Below, in pieces: positions 55,201 through 64,000 of a stretch of DNA of 64,000 nt. The notes under the pieces are model-generated. The model was not told the origin of the DNA, made no database searches, and was given only the letters and a program-made list of their open reading frames with translations. How positions within the stretch are numbered: position 1 is the stretch's first letter; the number at the start of each line of letters is the position of its first letter. A program made the translations under genes and the position numbers. The DNA comes from Yponomeuta sedellus (taxonomy: Eukaryota; Arthropoda; Insecta; Lepidoptera; Yponomeutidae): positions 22,845,721 to 22,909,720 of the forward strand of contig OW203724.1 of assembly GCA_934045075.1 (NCBI GenBank), in the 5' to 3' direction.

Positions 55201-58200
55201 GCCGTGAGTCGTCCATTGGCTCAATTGGTAGAGCGCTGGCACGTATAGCCAGAGGTTGCGGGTTCGAATCCCGGCATGGGTGAAATTTTTAGCCTCTAAA
55301 TAGGTTTTTAAATAAAAATTTATTTAAAAATCACTTTACACAAAGTTACGAAGGGTATGAGAAGGTTAAAAATTAATTGGTTTATGTTAAGAATAAAACG
55401 ATATTAAGTAGAAGCAGCGGAAAAAGAGTAGGTGTTCGGTTGTATGAACAATTGAGTTCATACAACCGAAGGGAAGTTTGGGATCAATCCCATTTCGTAC
55501 ATGAAACAATACCACTAGACGGCAACAGATAACATCGTAACCAATCTAGGTTAGCACAGATCACCACGCCCGTTGAAAGCGTATTTATCGTTGTACCATG
55601 GCCAACCATGCCTGCCCTTACTATAAAAATATGCAACGGCTTATTTTTATAGTAAGGGCAGGACGCACTTGTGTTAGTGCGCAAAACAATCTTTCTAGTT
55701 GCTGATTAAATTACGGTAATATTAATGGGGACAATATTACTGGGGACACTAACACATTTGCTTAATTTGTGGTGATTTCATATAGCCTATCTGAAACTCG
55801 CGCATATACGACGAATTCAATCTTAATTGCCAAAATTTGTCATTCTCAAGTGATGTGGCATAGCTGTGGCTTGATACACAAACTCTTTAAATAAACAATT
55901 GCCAATCCACGCTGGGCACGCATGGCAATTAACCCCACACTCTCTCTCTTTGAGAGAAGGCCTGTGCCCTGCAGTGGGACGTTTCTTCTTCTTTTTCATG
56001 CTATATTAGTCCACTGCTGGACATAGCCCTCCCCTAATGAGAGCCATAGCGCCCTGTCTTCAGCTTGCCCCATCCAGCATCTCCCGGCAGTTTTTCGAAG
56101 TTACACACTAACGAGAAAAAACACACCACAAAGAGTCTTGATTTATGCAAATGTAAAGATATATTTGTTTTTTATGGAGTACCAAGATGGCAATATCTTG
56201 GCAATTTTCATTCAGAAATATTAATGGTAAGGTATAATGGGGCTGACATGTCCTCGTAAGGTACAAAAGCCCCTAATGAAATAAAGATAAAAAAAAAAAT
56301 ATTAATGGTATGTACTTGCATTCACACATTTATTCTCAAAAATACAGGAAAACGGTAAAAATCATTAATTTATAATTGTTGCATTATACTCATAGAACTC
56401 ATGTCTTTAAGGTTGTCTGGAAGAGATTAGTTTTAGTGATAAGGCCGCCGTCTGTACTCTTAGGTTAAGAAATATCTGTGTAATTTCCTTTTTTATTTAC
56501 AATAAATTGTTCTCTATCTATCTATTTTTAAATGAAGTATCCTTTGGAACTATGTACTGTCAATGTTTAAGACAATGCCCATTAGAATAACATATAGTGA
56601 ACTAAGTATCTTTGTAGATCGCAATAACTGAGCATGACTAATTGAATGAAGACATCAGGTTTCTGCAAGGACATTCTACCTAGTCATCTCTAGTTGTGAG
56701 AGGTTTAATTACGCACTTAAGCCCAAACAACCTTGGTACAAAGATGTTAATTTTTTTTCATCTTTTCACCGAGAGCGCAATATGCAGAATACAATACGTA
56801 TTCCAATATAAATGGTAAACCGCCTCTGGCCTTGAATAATAATGGAAAACATTCTATACACATGTTGGAACGTAGTTAAACTTCAAACGCAGATTGTTAT
56901 CATTTCTAATAACGGAACGTTTTGTCATCTGTCAAATATCGTTTATCTAGGTTATTCACTCTCTCTTGTCCTTGACCTCTTGTGTATCAGCTGCTTGTCC
57001 TTTTTGTCGAATAAATATCTATTATTAAATTAGCAATCCGGGTTCTTTTTCACCTTCAACCCTTCAGGTTATGGACCCAGTTTCGGTATCTGTCTACTCA
57101 AAATCATAGTTCCGGAAGTTTTTCGTTGTAACTTGAAATTTCTACTATCAAGTACAAGGGCACACATAATGGCCGGCGCCGATAAGGCCAACGTGTTCCC
57201 AGTGGAAAAATTGAAAGGTATAAACGACTACCACAATTGGAAGTTCGCTATGAAGATGGTTCTCATCCACGAGGACTTGTGGGATTGCGTGGAACCACCT
57301 GCGGACACGACTCCAGATACGAAGAGGGACATGAGAGCATTAGCGAAGATCTGCTTGGCCGTTCAACCAACAGCGTATCCTCACGTACGTAATGCAGTGA
57401 ATGCACAGGCAGCGTGGACGAACTTGCGGGCTGCATATGAAGACAGAGGGCTATGTAGACGACTCGGCCTTCTTCGAAGTCTTTTTGGAACCAAGCTCGG
57501 GGACAACAATATGGACAACTACTTATCCACGGTTACCGAGATTGTACAGCAGCTAAGTGACATAGGTTCTCCTCTTGAAGATGATTTTGTGGCTGTCATT
57601 ATGCTTAGTGGGTTGCCGCAAGAGTACGACCCACTGATAATGACACTTGAGAACAACAACATGAAATTGTCAAGTGAAGTTGTTAAGTCAAAACTTCTTC
57701 AGGAACACCAGCGTCGTGATGACAAGGATGTTGCCACCGCCTTAGCAGTGAGGAAAACCGTAAGATGTTTTAGATGTAAACAGTTGGGGCATATAACAAA
57801 GCAGTGTATGCAGAAAGCAAAGAAGCAGTCATCCGTGAAAGAAGAGTCGCCAAAGGCTCTTATTTCAGCACTTTCAACCAACCTGAGAAGTGATGTGTGG
57901 TATGTGGACTCCGGCGCAACGAACCACATGTGCAATAATAAAGCAGTTATGAGCAGCTTCTCATCGACTAAGGTACTGAAAGTTAATGTTGCAAATGGTG
58001 ATGAATTGTTAACTGCAGGTCAAGGAAGTGTACAAATTACTTTGAAAAACTGTGTGCGAACTGTAACTAATGTACATTATGTTCCTAGGTTATCTCATAA
58101 CTTATTATCTGTAAGCGAGCTGACTAGGAAGGGTTACAAGGTGTTATTCAATAACAAAATTTGCAAAATCTATGACAATGAAGAAGTGTTAGCAACTGCC

Positions 58201-61200
58201 ACTTGTTCGAATGGTGTCTACCAACTAGACACAATAGGGTTTGCATTAAGTTGCAGTGCACAGTCTAAGGATGTTGTCCAGGCTCAGTGTTCGGCGACAC
58301 AGTTGTCAGACTTGCCGGGCCATGCTGGAGCAGTATCCCGGGAGACTACAGAGGACTGTCAGCACCAGTCCAAGGAAACACAAGAAACATGGCACCGACG
58401 TCTGGCCCACCTGAACTCACGGAGTATGTACGTCATGAAATCAGGTATGGCTGTTGGAATTGATTATGATGATACTAACTATCAATCATGTGTAGCTTGT
58501 GTTCAGGGGAAGCAAACTAGACTTCCTTTCCCTAAAAGGTCACAAAATAGAGCTAACGATAAGTTAGGTCTTATCCACACTGATGTGTGTGGACCAATGT
58601 CTTGTCCATCTTTTGGAGGCTCTAGGTATTTTCTAACTTTTACAGATGATTATACCCGGAGAACATTTGTTTATTTTCTTAAAACAAAAGATCAGGTGTT
58701 TGAGACTTTTAAAATATTTAAAGTTCTTGTAGAAACACAGACAGGAAAGAAAATAAAAATAGTAAGAAGTGACAATGGTCTTGAATTTGTAAATAATAAA
58801 TTCCAGGTCTTCTTTAAGCAGCATGGCATCATTCACCACAAGACAGTCCCATACTCGCCTGCTCAGAATGGTGTGAGCGAGAGAGCAAACAGGACAATCG
58901 TGGAGAAGGCACGCTGCATGCTCCAGGACGCAGGCTTGGATAATCGGTTCTGGGCTGAGGCAGTACAAACAGCTGTCTATATTAAGAACAGAACACCGAC
59001 CAAGGCGGTCTTGGGAGTGACTCCTGAAGAAAAATGGACAGGAAATAAGGTAAACCTCAGCCATTTAAAAATATTTGGTTGTCAAGCATATGCCTTAGTA
59101 CAAAAACAAAACAGAAAGAAATTAGACTCAAAAAGTAAACTACATATATTTGTAGGTTACTGTGAAGAGAGTAAGGGTTACAGGCTCATGGATCCTGAAT
59201 GCCCAAAGTCGCTCATAGTAGCTAGAGATGTTACTTTCTTTGAAAACAAATTTATTTCAAACAGGCCAAAGGAGGTTGTGTCACATGATGATATTTTGAA
59301 TAATGTTTCACTGATGTCCCCTATTGTCACAAATAACATTGCTGACAGTGATGTGCTGTCTGTAAGCACAAACTACCCACTGTCTAAGCCAGAGTCATTC
59401 AATGAGGACCAGTTACAAGCTGGGCCTGATGATATTAATCTGTCTGATGACACAATAACTAAGCCACGACAAAGACGACAAGAGCTATACATGTTGAATG
59501 ACGCTGACATGTTGGCTGAGATCCCCTGGATGAAACTTATGTTCCAGAGGAAACGTCTGAAGATACAGAAGGATCGCAGAGCTTTGCAAGTCTATCAGAC
59601 ACTGAGGGCTATGCTGGTATGGCGCTGTCAGTGATCAGTGGAATCGATGAGCCAAGAACAGTGAAGGAAGCGCTTGGTGGCAAAAATGCTGAAAAATGGC
59701 GTGCGGCTATGAAAGATGAGTATGAATCTTTTCATAAAAACAATTGCTGGACACTAACTGAGTTACAGCTGGGACAGACACCAGTGAAATGCCGATGGGT
59801 CTTTAAAATAAAACGAGGTCTCAATGGACAGATATTGAAATATAAAGCACGATTAGTTGCAAAGGGATTTACACAAAGATATGGCATTGACTATGAGGAA
59901 ACCTTTGCACCTGTCGTTAGGTATTCCACAATAAGGATGTTGTTTGCTATTGCAGCACAAAAAGGTCTAGATATTGATCAATTAGATGTCAAAACTGCTT
60001 TTCTTAATGGGGATCTCTCCGAGAATGTAGTCATGGACCAACCACAAGGATTTGTTGTAAAGGGGAAGGAAAACCAAGTCTATAAATTAAACAAATCCAT
60101 TTATGGTCTCAAGCAAGCGGCGAAATGTTGGTACGAGAAAATCAATGGAGTCCTCATAGAAAATATGCATTTTGAGAAATCTACAGTGGAACCCTGCGTT
60201 TACTTTAGATATGTACATGATAAATTAACTATTATCGCCTTGTACGTCGACGACATTTTGCTGTTTTCATCTTCAGACAACGAGAAAAAGCAAATCAAAG
60301 AACAATTAATGAAGGAGTTTGAAATTAAAGATCTAGGAACTGTTCATGAATTCCTAGGTATGCGAGTTTGTAGAGAAAAAGGGAATACTATTACCCTTGA
60401 TCAAACTGACTATATTAAAAGTGTTTTGAGCAGGTTTCAAATGGAGGACTGCAAACAAATTGCGACACCAATGGAGGTTGGACTGAAACTTAACAAAGCA
60501 GAAAAGAAGTCTGAAAACTGTGAGTATCGAAATTTAATTGGATGCCTTATGTACATTGCAGTTTGTACCCGACCAGACATAGCACATGCTGTAAGTTTTC
60601 TGAGTCAATTTAATGACTGTTTCGCTGACATCCACTGGAAGGCTGCCAAGAGGGTGCTTAGGTACCTAAAGGGGACAATTGATTATCGTCTGATTTATGA
60701 CAAATCTAGCCTTGATGTCTGTGGTTATGTTGATGCAGATTGGGCAAGTTGCGAGGTCGATCGCAAATCGTATACTGGTTATTTGTTTAAAATAGGTAAC
60801 TCTGTGGTCTCCTGGGAATCTCGAAAGCAGAAGACCGTAGCTCTCTCCAGCACTGAGGCTGAATATATGGCACTTGCTAACGCTTGTAAAGAGTCTTTGT
60901 TTATTCGTACTCTTTACCATGAATGTTTAAAAGTTAGTTGTGTACCTACTTTGTATAATGACAATCAGTCAGCTCAAAGACTAAGCGAAAATTGTATGTT
61001 TCATGCTCGCACAAAACACATTGATGTAAGACATCATTTTATTAGAGATATTGTCAAAAAGGGTTTAGTGCATATTGAATATCTTTGTACTGAAAATATG
61101 ACAGCTGATTTACTTACAAAACCATTGTCTAAGGATAAATTTAACAAATTCTTGTCTCATTTATCCATAAGAAAATTATAACAGTGTTAATTGTTTGGTG

Positions 61201-63592
61201 AGTTGTCTTAAGTATACATTTTAATAAACATATTTTTGTATATAAACATACAAATTTTGTTATCCGATATTTAGTTATTTTTGTAGTTTTATAACTATGT
61301 TTGAGAATTATAGATAAAGCCTGTTAGTATCTATATTGATTTAAGATGCATTTGTTATGCGTTTTAGTTTAAGGGCAGGTGTTGGAACGTAGTTAAACTT
61401 CAAACGCAGATTGTTATCATTTCTAATAACGGAACGTTTTGTCATCTGTCAAATATCGTTTATCTAGGTTATTCACTCTCTCTTGTCCTTGACCTCTTGT
61501 GTATCAGCTGCTTGTCCTTTTTGTCGAATAAATATCTATTATTAAATTAGCAATCCGGGTTCTTTTTCACCTTCAACCCTTCAACACAAAACAGGATTTC
61601 AATACACATAGTAGGCTTATAGCACGCGTTGCGAATTTCGCGAACAAAATCGTCGCGATTTCTTTCTGACGCATTATCGCGTACTGGTTTGGTAGGAGAA
61701 TTATTTTCACTCGATTTTTTCACGCAACCGCGTGCACCATCATACATTTTTCATATCACACAGTTTTTTCCGGAAGAAAGCGCGCGGTGGGAAATGGTAA
61801 AAAATGCAGTAAGCGATTCAATAAGCGATTGATAATCCGTCAGCAAAAAAATCGCGGCGATATTATTCGCAATGCGTGTTATATATAAGCGTCGTGAACA
61901 CAATGTCTACAGTGCGAGGCTGGCACCGTCTTAGGTGGAAAACCTAAGGGAGGGCTTAATCCCAAAATTGTGTTTCCCTCTAGTACATTGTAGTAGCCGT
62001 GATGTAGATCTGTAAGGACTACCAAGATTCCAATCGTCCAACTGATAAATCTGTACTAATATGACAGACTATTGAAATCGTTCAGGATTTGTTGCACATA
62101 ATGTAAGAGATGATCTGTTAAGATCTTAGCCTTGTAGTTAGGTGATTGTTAACTACTTTTAACTGCTTATGACTATCCTGTTATATGACAATAAGCAGTT
62201 GATAAACATATGCATAGTGACATTACATTGTATAATGTAGGGGAAAGGTTTCCAAGAAAGTCTCGCTTCATCGACAATATACTGTTGAAATAAAGCTTAC
62301 CTTGCATTCATAATCATAAGCCCACCGCTGCCCACTTCGTTTTCCCCCAGATGCAATCTCTCATGGCCCCTTGCATTACCCAACAGGATGTAATTAATAT
62401 ACCTAGTCAAGGAAAAAAAAAATACAGGCAACTAACTTGTGTCACTAAATATCGGTTAAATTTACCTTCCATGTCCAGCTCCACATCCGATTCCACGGAC
62501 TCTTCGTCTGATGAAGTAGATTCCTCCATGGGTGGTGGGACATTGGTGCTGGTAAACAACATGAAACTTTGAGTATTGAACCATTTGTTACACTTTTTTG
62601 TATAATAAAAACAATAAACATAGCAGTGGTGACATGGTGTGATCTTCCAGAAAAGCACCACCTACTTGGAGAAGATCCAAATACTAAAGTGGTTGATGCT
62701 TAAATTTACTAATAATGAACAGACAACAGGTCTTTCTGGAAAGAGATTGGCTGGCTGGAGTGACCTCACAGCCCTGCAGCCTATGATTGATTAAAATTTG
62801 ATATCCCCACAGTTGGGGCACAGGTCTCTTCCTACATCACAGAAAGGTTAGGCCAGACTCCACCACAGGGGCCAAGTCCAGCTTGGTGGAGGATTGTAAG
62901 GCAGTGGCGGACATTCCTGGCAGAAGTTATCAAGCCGGCAGTGCAGAAGCCTCAGGACAAACTAACTAACTAGAAAACAGGTCTCTGGTCTCAGCAAACC
63001 CTGTTATCTGCCAACCACTCCTGTATCATGGCTACAAGGCCCACATGACAAGAGTCTCCTCTCACAATCATGAAAGGAAACCCTTGACTGAAGTGTTTAA
63101 AAATACCTCAGCACTGGTTACATCCAATAGTACAACTATGAGGCGTAGTGTGAAAATCTCAGGTGAAACTCACTAACTAGCCAGCAGATTAACTAGTGGC
63201 TAGTACTTCACCTTAATGTAATGTATAGTGCCAGCACGTTAAGGTCAATGTCCTATCGATTACACAAGGGCACATTGATAAAATATTGAAAACAATGACA
63301 CTGCATAAAACCTAAACTTCTATAACCTCCACCAAAACTTTACAATTCATGAAACACTATTTTATATCAATCTATACCTACAGGAAAAGGATAAGCTCGA
63401 CACTTACTTGTCTCCGGAGGCCGTGAAATTCTTAGCACCAAATGTAGCAGTAGGAAGTGTCACACCAAGGGAGATCAAATAATCCTTGAAGAAAGCCAGC
63501 TGGGGCAGATGGATGATCTGGGGCTGTGTCTTGCAAAGGTCCACAAATACCTTCAGCTGCAGTAACTGATCTTCAGAGAACGGACAACTCAT
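49253..63592 (-). CDS. ST13: Hsc70-interacting protein Hip (ST13), 7 coding exons
   Basis: Cytosolic co-chaperone that slows ADP release from Hsc70. Coding exons in transcript order: 63408-63592, 62466-62548, 54720-54931, 53933-54042, 51891-52050, 50443-50607 and 49253-49417. They total 1080 bp, giving 359 aa with phases agreeing. The N-terminal oligomerisation helix block ([20 protein letters not shown]) is followed by an acidic stretch ([20 protein letters not shown], about 68-88) and three TPRs at about 121-232 ([18 protein letters not shown] and so on). A charged helix (QQRKKEEKE) comes next, then a C-terminal STI1/DP domain ([20 protein letters not shown]). The GGMP repeats of vertebrate Hip are replaced by an Ala/Arg/Pro-rich stretch in very GC-rich exon 6. 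The ATG at 63592 follows a UTR acceptor, so earlier in-frame codons are intronic. Complete and probably functional. Confidence 0.95.
49454..49498. repeat. Perfect palindrome, 20-bp arms, 5-base loop
   Basis: TATGATGTGTAGTACTGTAA (49454-49473) and TTACAGTACTACACATCATA (49479-49498) flank ACATG. It lies in Hip intron 6, about 35 bp before the last coding exon's acceptor. Confidence 0.95.
49930..50005. repeat. Perfect palindrome, 35-bp arms, 6-base loop
   Basis: The arm 49930-49964 (CAGTCCATTTGTTTAGGTAC then TTATAAAAGGTAAAC) pairs without mismatch with 49971-50005; the loop is AAATCG. It is the longest of the short-loop palindromes in the window. Confidence 0.96.
50175..50480 (-). repeat. Degenerate tandem copies of the Hip exon 6 3' end with splice donor
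   Basis: An approximately 84-bp module recurs: 50175-50258, 50259-50318 (shortened), 50319-50401 and the functional copy 50402-50480. On the coding strand the two full extra copies retain CCTGCAGGCCTTCCAG|GTAGCT or the close CTTGCAGGCCTTCCAG|GTCGCT. They are flanked by GCCTGGGAGCCAATTCTCAC and CTCATTAGC. The duplicated pieces repeat the last dozen codons of exon 6, so they are pseudo-exon ends within intron 6. Confidence 0.88.
50861..51236. repeat. (TTCC)n / (GGAA)n microsatellite, ~375 bp
   Basis: About 85 uninterrupted TTCC units are bordered on both sides by TTTC units. It lies in Hip intron 5, so the transcript carries (GGAA)n. The long open frames on both strands are artefacts of the repeat. 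Confidence 0.97.
51253..51500 (-). repeat. Two rearranged SINE-A fragments
   Basis: GGCCATACTCCACCACGGGG occurs at about 51313 and, as GGCCATACTCCACCACGAGG, at about 51453, each preceded by CTTCC or CTTGC and GCAGGA. A 60-bp stretch (AAGGCGGCTCC, also at 50645) separates them. Confidence 0.7.
53082..53674. mobile_element. MITE with ~45-bp terminal inverted repeats
   Basis: GGCCCACTGCTCGCCATTGC (about 53109) is matched by GCAATGGCGAGCAGTGGGCC (about 53628-53647). Pairing continues out to AGTACACAAT and ATTGTGTACT. Internal GCGCGCCACGATAGGCAATC and CCATTGCC motifs are further partial repeats of the ends. Confidence 0.82.
53764..53905. mobile_element. 140-bp MITE, copy 2
   Basis: TGGCCCGGTTTCTGAATTGA and TCAACTCAGAAACTGGTTCT are inverted ends of the family at 44936-45075. 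It lies just before (plus strand) Hip exon 4. Confidence 0.78.
54110..54290 (-). repeat. SINE-D fragment
   Basis: CAAGCTTTCTCTCAAAAAGA, GCGTGCCCACGGCGAATTGG, GAACACCTCAGACACTCAG and GATGTTTTCCTACACCGTTA match the body at 11450-11751. The tRNA-like head is missing. Confidence 0.7.
54453..54686. mobile_element. Foldback MITE
   Basis: GCGCACGGGTTACTTTTGTC and GACAAAAGTAACCCGTGCGC are perfect outer arms. They continue through GACTGTTTCGTCACTC and its complement to inner arms ATGTATGGAGATGCGCG and CGCGCATCTCCATACAT. Nearly the whole 234 bp forms one hairpin. The right end has an extra CGTGCGCGC duplication. Confidence 0.87.
55170..55315 (+). mobile_element. tRNA-derived SINE (SINE-B), forward
   Basis: CCATTGGCTCAATTGGTAGA, GCGCTGGCAC and GAGGTTGCGGGTTCGAATCC form the tRNA-like head. 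GAGGTTCGAAATTTCACTGA lies before it and GCCTCTAAATAGGTTTTTAA after it. Confidence 0.8.
55435..55470. repeat. Perfect palindrome, 15-bp arms, 6-base loop
   Basis: TTCGGTTGTATGAAC and GTTCATACAACCGAA flank AATTGA. Confidence 0.95.
55611..55662. repeat. Perfect palindrome, 21-bp arms, 10-base loop
   Basis: CCTGCCCTTACTATAAAAAT(A) and (T)ATTTTTATAGTAAGGGCAGG flank a 10-base loop. Confidence 0.95.
55890..56095. repeat. SINE-D 3' end joined to a reversed LINE tail
   Basis: AATCCACGCTGGGCACGCAT and GGCCTGTGCCCTGCAGTGGG (forward SINE-D end) run into TTCTTCTTC, GTCCACTGCTGGACATAGCC and CTCCCCTAATGAGAGCCAT. The latter is the LINE tail seen at 46080-46141, here reversed. Confidence 0.7.
56405..56525 (+). 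repeat. Family T tail
   Basis: GGTTGTCTGGAAGAGATTAG, GATAAGGCCGCCGTCTGTAC, CAATAAATTG and TCTCTATCTATCTATT. A related partial copy is at 52120-52190. Confidence 0.7.
56863..57066 (+). repeat. copia 5' LTR
   Basis: 204 bp, no difference from the 3' LTR found on reading. It contains AATAAATATC near its end. Confidence 0.95.
57169..59634 (+). CDS. copia gag-protease-integrase part of the polyprotein
   Basis: The ATG at 57169 is preferred because the open frame upstream begins at a TTG. Gag region at 1-195; CCHC knuckle [14 protein letters not shown] at 200-213; aspartic protease [12 protein letters not shown] with D247-S-G. The integrase carries an HHCC-like zinc finger (HRRLAHLN ... SCVACVQGK), the core aspartates ([15 protein letters not shown]) and [15 protein letters not shown] with the catalytic Glu. 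It is intact to about 59525; the last 36 codons to the stop at 59634 are out of the ancestral frame. Confidence 0.93.
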   Translation: MAGADKANVFPVEKLKGINDYHNWKFAMKMVLIHEDLWDCVEPPADTTPDTKRDMRALAKICLAVQPTAYPHVRNAVNAQAAWTNLRAAYEDRGLCRRLGLLRSLFGTKLGDNNMDNYLSTVTEIVQQLSDIGSPLEDDFVAVIMLSGLPQEYDPLIMTLENNNMKLSSEVVKSKLLQEHQRRDDKDVATALAVRKTVRCFRCKQLGHITKQCMQKAKKQSSVKEESPKALISALSTNLRSDVWYVDSGATNHMCNNKAVMSSFSSTKVLKVNVANGDELLTAGQGSVQITLKNCVRTVTNVHYVPRLSHNLLSVSELTRKGYKVLFNNKICKIYDNEEVLATATCSNGVYQLDTIGFALSCSAQSKDVVQAQCSATQLSDLPGHAGAVSRETTEDCQHQSKETQETWHRRLAHLNSRSMYVMKSGMAVGIDYDDTNYQSCVACVQGKQTRLPFPKRSQNRANDKLGLIHTDVCGPMSCPSFGGSRYFLTFTDDYTRRTFVYFLKTKDQVFETFKIFKVLVETQTGKKIKIVRSDNGLEFVNNKFQVFFKQHGIIHHKTVPYSPAQNGVSERANRTIVEKARCMLQDAGLDNRFWAEAVQTAVYIKNRTPTKAVLGVTPEEKWTGNKVNLSHLKIFGCQAYALVQKQNRKKLDSKSKLHIFVGYCEESKGYRLMDPECPKSLIVARDVTFFENKFISNRPKEVVSHDDILNNVSLMSPIVTNNIADSDVLSVSTNYPLSKPESFNEDQLQAGPDDINLSDDTITKPRQRRQELYMLNDADMLAEIPWMKLMFQRKRLKIQKDRRALQVYQTLRAMLVWRCQ
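59526..61181 (+). CDS. copia reverse transcriptase-RNase H part of the polyprotein
   Basis: The conserved frame continues from 59526, one base back from the gag-integrase frame. Reverse transcriptase shows [13 protein letters not shown] and LYVDDILLF. RNase H shows [16 protein letters not shown] and [13 protein letters not shown], and it ends with the [13 protein letters not shown] block. No stop interrupts it. The first Met in frame is at 59619, but translation is normally as one polyprotein, so it may not be expressed unless frameshifting occurs. Confidence 0.92.
   Translation: MDETYVPEETSEDTEGSQSFASLSDTEGYAGMALSVISGIDEPRTVKEALGGKNAEKWRAAMKDEYESFHKNNCWTLTELQLGQTPVKCRWVFKIKRGLNGQILKYKARLVAKGFTQRYGIDYEETFAPVVRYSTIRMLFAIAAQKGLDIDQLDVKTAFLNGDLSENVVMDQPQGFVVKGKENQVYKLNKSIYGLKQAAKCWYEKINGVLIENMHFEKSTVEPCVYFRYVHDKLTIIALYVDDILLFSSSDNEKKQIKEQLMKEFEIKDLGTVHEFLGMRVCREKGNTITLDQTDYIKSVLSRFQMEDCKQIATPMEVGLKLNKAEKKSENCEYRNLIGCLMYIAVCTRPDIAHAVSFLSQFNDCFADIHWKAAKRVLRYLKGTIDYRLIYDKSSLDVCGYVDADWASCEVDRKSYTGYLFKIGNSVVSWESRKQKTVALSSTEAEYMALANACKESLFIRTLYHECLKVSCVPTLYNDNQSAQRLSENCMFHARTKHIDVRHHFIRDIVKKGLVHIEYLCTENMTADLLTKPLSKDKFNKFLSHLSIRKL
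61380..61583 (+). repeat. copia 3' LTR
   Basis: 204 bp ending CCTTCAACCCTTCA, followed by the ACACA target duplication. Confidence 0.95.
61620..61883. repeat. Possible 260-bp DNA transposon fragment
   Basis: CACGCGTTGCGAAT near 61622 and ATTCGCAATGCGTG near 61868 are inverted with one mismatch. The interior is GC-rich with several CGCG and TCGCGA motifs. A short open frame reads on both strands, with no recognised domain. Confidence 0.5.
61884..62465. other. Unassigned part of Hip intron 2
   Basis: A TATATATAAG near 61883, a small hairpin GTCTTAGGTGGAAAACCTAA and AATAAAGC near 62291 could be the remains of an LTR, but no matching target duplication is visible. Confidence 0.3.
62798..62945 (-). 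repeat. SINE-A fragment
   Basis: GGGCACAGGTCTCTTCCTAC, ACTCCACCACAGGGGCCAAG and GGATTGTAAGGCAGTGGCGG, more diverged than other copies. It lies in Hip intron 1. Confidence 0.75.
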
Positions 63593-63621
63593 CTTTAGTT
63601 GGTTTGTGAGACGGCTATCAC
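63593..63621 (-). other. Hip 5' UTR part of exon 2, with UTR intron 63622-63740
   Basis: On the minus strand CTTGCCGGCAG precedes 63621 (acceptor) and TTTTACC|GTAAGT marks a donor at 63741/63740. A non-coding first exon therefore probably lies at about 63741-63830. Expression data would be needed for the start site. Confidence 0.6.
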
Positions 63622-64000
63622 CTGCCGGCAAGAAGCACAACGAAAACTCAATTTAAGACATTTGTAGTGGATATTTATACTGGCACAGGTTTTAAAGGGT
63701 GTTTGTAAAGTAATGTGAAAGATGTATAGATAAAACTTACGGTAAAATCAGTAAAAATCGTCGCTTTCCGCGAAGAAAATACGCGATGCGCCCGAAAAAC
63801 AAATTGACAGATGGAATTTTCTCGTTTTTTTAATGATGTGAAATGAGTGAGTGAGATAGATGTCGTGTCGGTATCAACCGGTATTAACAGTGAAAAAAAA
63901 AAAAAAAAAAAAACACAATTTAGGCACGCTCACACTACACAAGATTAAAAGAGCGAAAGAAGGCGCCCTTCTTAAAAACTGTCACACTACTCACACACGA

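Larger units (their letters stand above)
56863..61583 (+). mobile_element. Ty1/copia LTR retrotransposon, nearly complete, recent
   Basis: Identical 204-bp LTRs (56863-57066 and 61380-61583) begin TGTTGG and are flanked by the exact duplication ACACA (56858-56862, 61584-61588). GGTTATGGACCCAG right after the 5' LTR resembles the initiator-Met tRNA internal primer site used by insect copia elements. AAGGGCAGG precedes the 3' LTR as a purine tract. Gag, protease, integrase, reverse transcriptase and RNase H follow in copia order. The reading frame shifts by -1 at a CCCC run (59523-59526). The insertion lies in Hip intron 2 in opposite orientation to the gene. Confidence 0.96.

Noticed and set aside
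55205..55281. tRNA gene with a Tyr-like anticodon
   Set aside because: The base before the anticodon is not T and the flanks match other SINE-B copies.
61629..61832. 67-aa open frame after the copia element
   Set aside because: Short, open on both strands in a repeat-like patch, no domain.
61884..62305. Solo LTR
   Set aside because: A TATA-like and an AATAAA motif are present, but no terminal TG/CA pair with a matching target duplication was found.

Overview
The window is nuclear DNA of an insect, most probably a moth or butterfly (Lepidoptera). It has long introns with GT/AG borders, AT-rich spacers and a dense mix of tRNA-derived SINEs, LINE 3' ends, MITEs and LTR elements of the kind common in lepidopteran genomes. 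Every family name was assigned by reading the sequence, not by a database search.

There are four cellular genes or gene copies. (1) A complete 13-exon SVOP-type transporter gene (1698-18353, +; 497 aa). (2) An intronless, truncated but open KDM5/lid-like histone demethylase copy (29483-31921, -; 812 aa). (3) A complete four-exon mitochondrial ribosomal protein L38 gene (34741-43112, +; 393 aa). (4) A complete seven-coding-exon Hip/ST13 Hsc70-interacting protein gene (49253-63592, -; 359 aa) with a 5' UTR intron. mRpL38 and Hip are convergent, separated by about 6 kb of repeats. The genes do not form one pathway; they are housekeeping or neuronal genes with a retrocopy between them.

Mobile DNA fills most of the rest. 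SVOP introns hold LINE and SINE fragments, three MITE families, an hAT-type MITE with an exact 8-bp target duplication, and a 39-bp minisatellite of about 22 copies. Between SVOP and KDM5-like lies a 4.3-kb block bounded by 15-bp inverted repeats. A smaller inverted-repeat unit inside it carries an intact 644-aa DDE-like transposase gene. mRpL38 intron 1 holds an 813-bp TRIM element with identical 201-bp LTRs and an RTE-like LINE that is itself interrupted by a foldback element. Hip introns hold a 375-bp (GGAA)n tract on the transcribed strand, a degenerate tandem duplication of an exon end, several MITEs and a 4.7-kb Ty1/copia element with identical 204-bp LTRs and a 5-bp target duplication.

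The observations most worth checking are the KDM5-like retrocopy, the nested transposase element with subterminal GTTCTA sites, the Hip 3' UTR apparently supplied by a MITE, splice acceptors of SVOP abutting transposon tails, duplicated splice-donor modules in Hip, and an unusual number of short-loop near-perfect palindromes.
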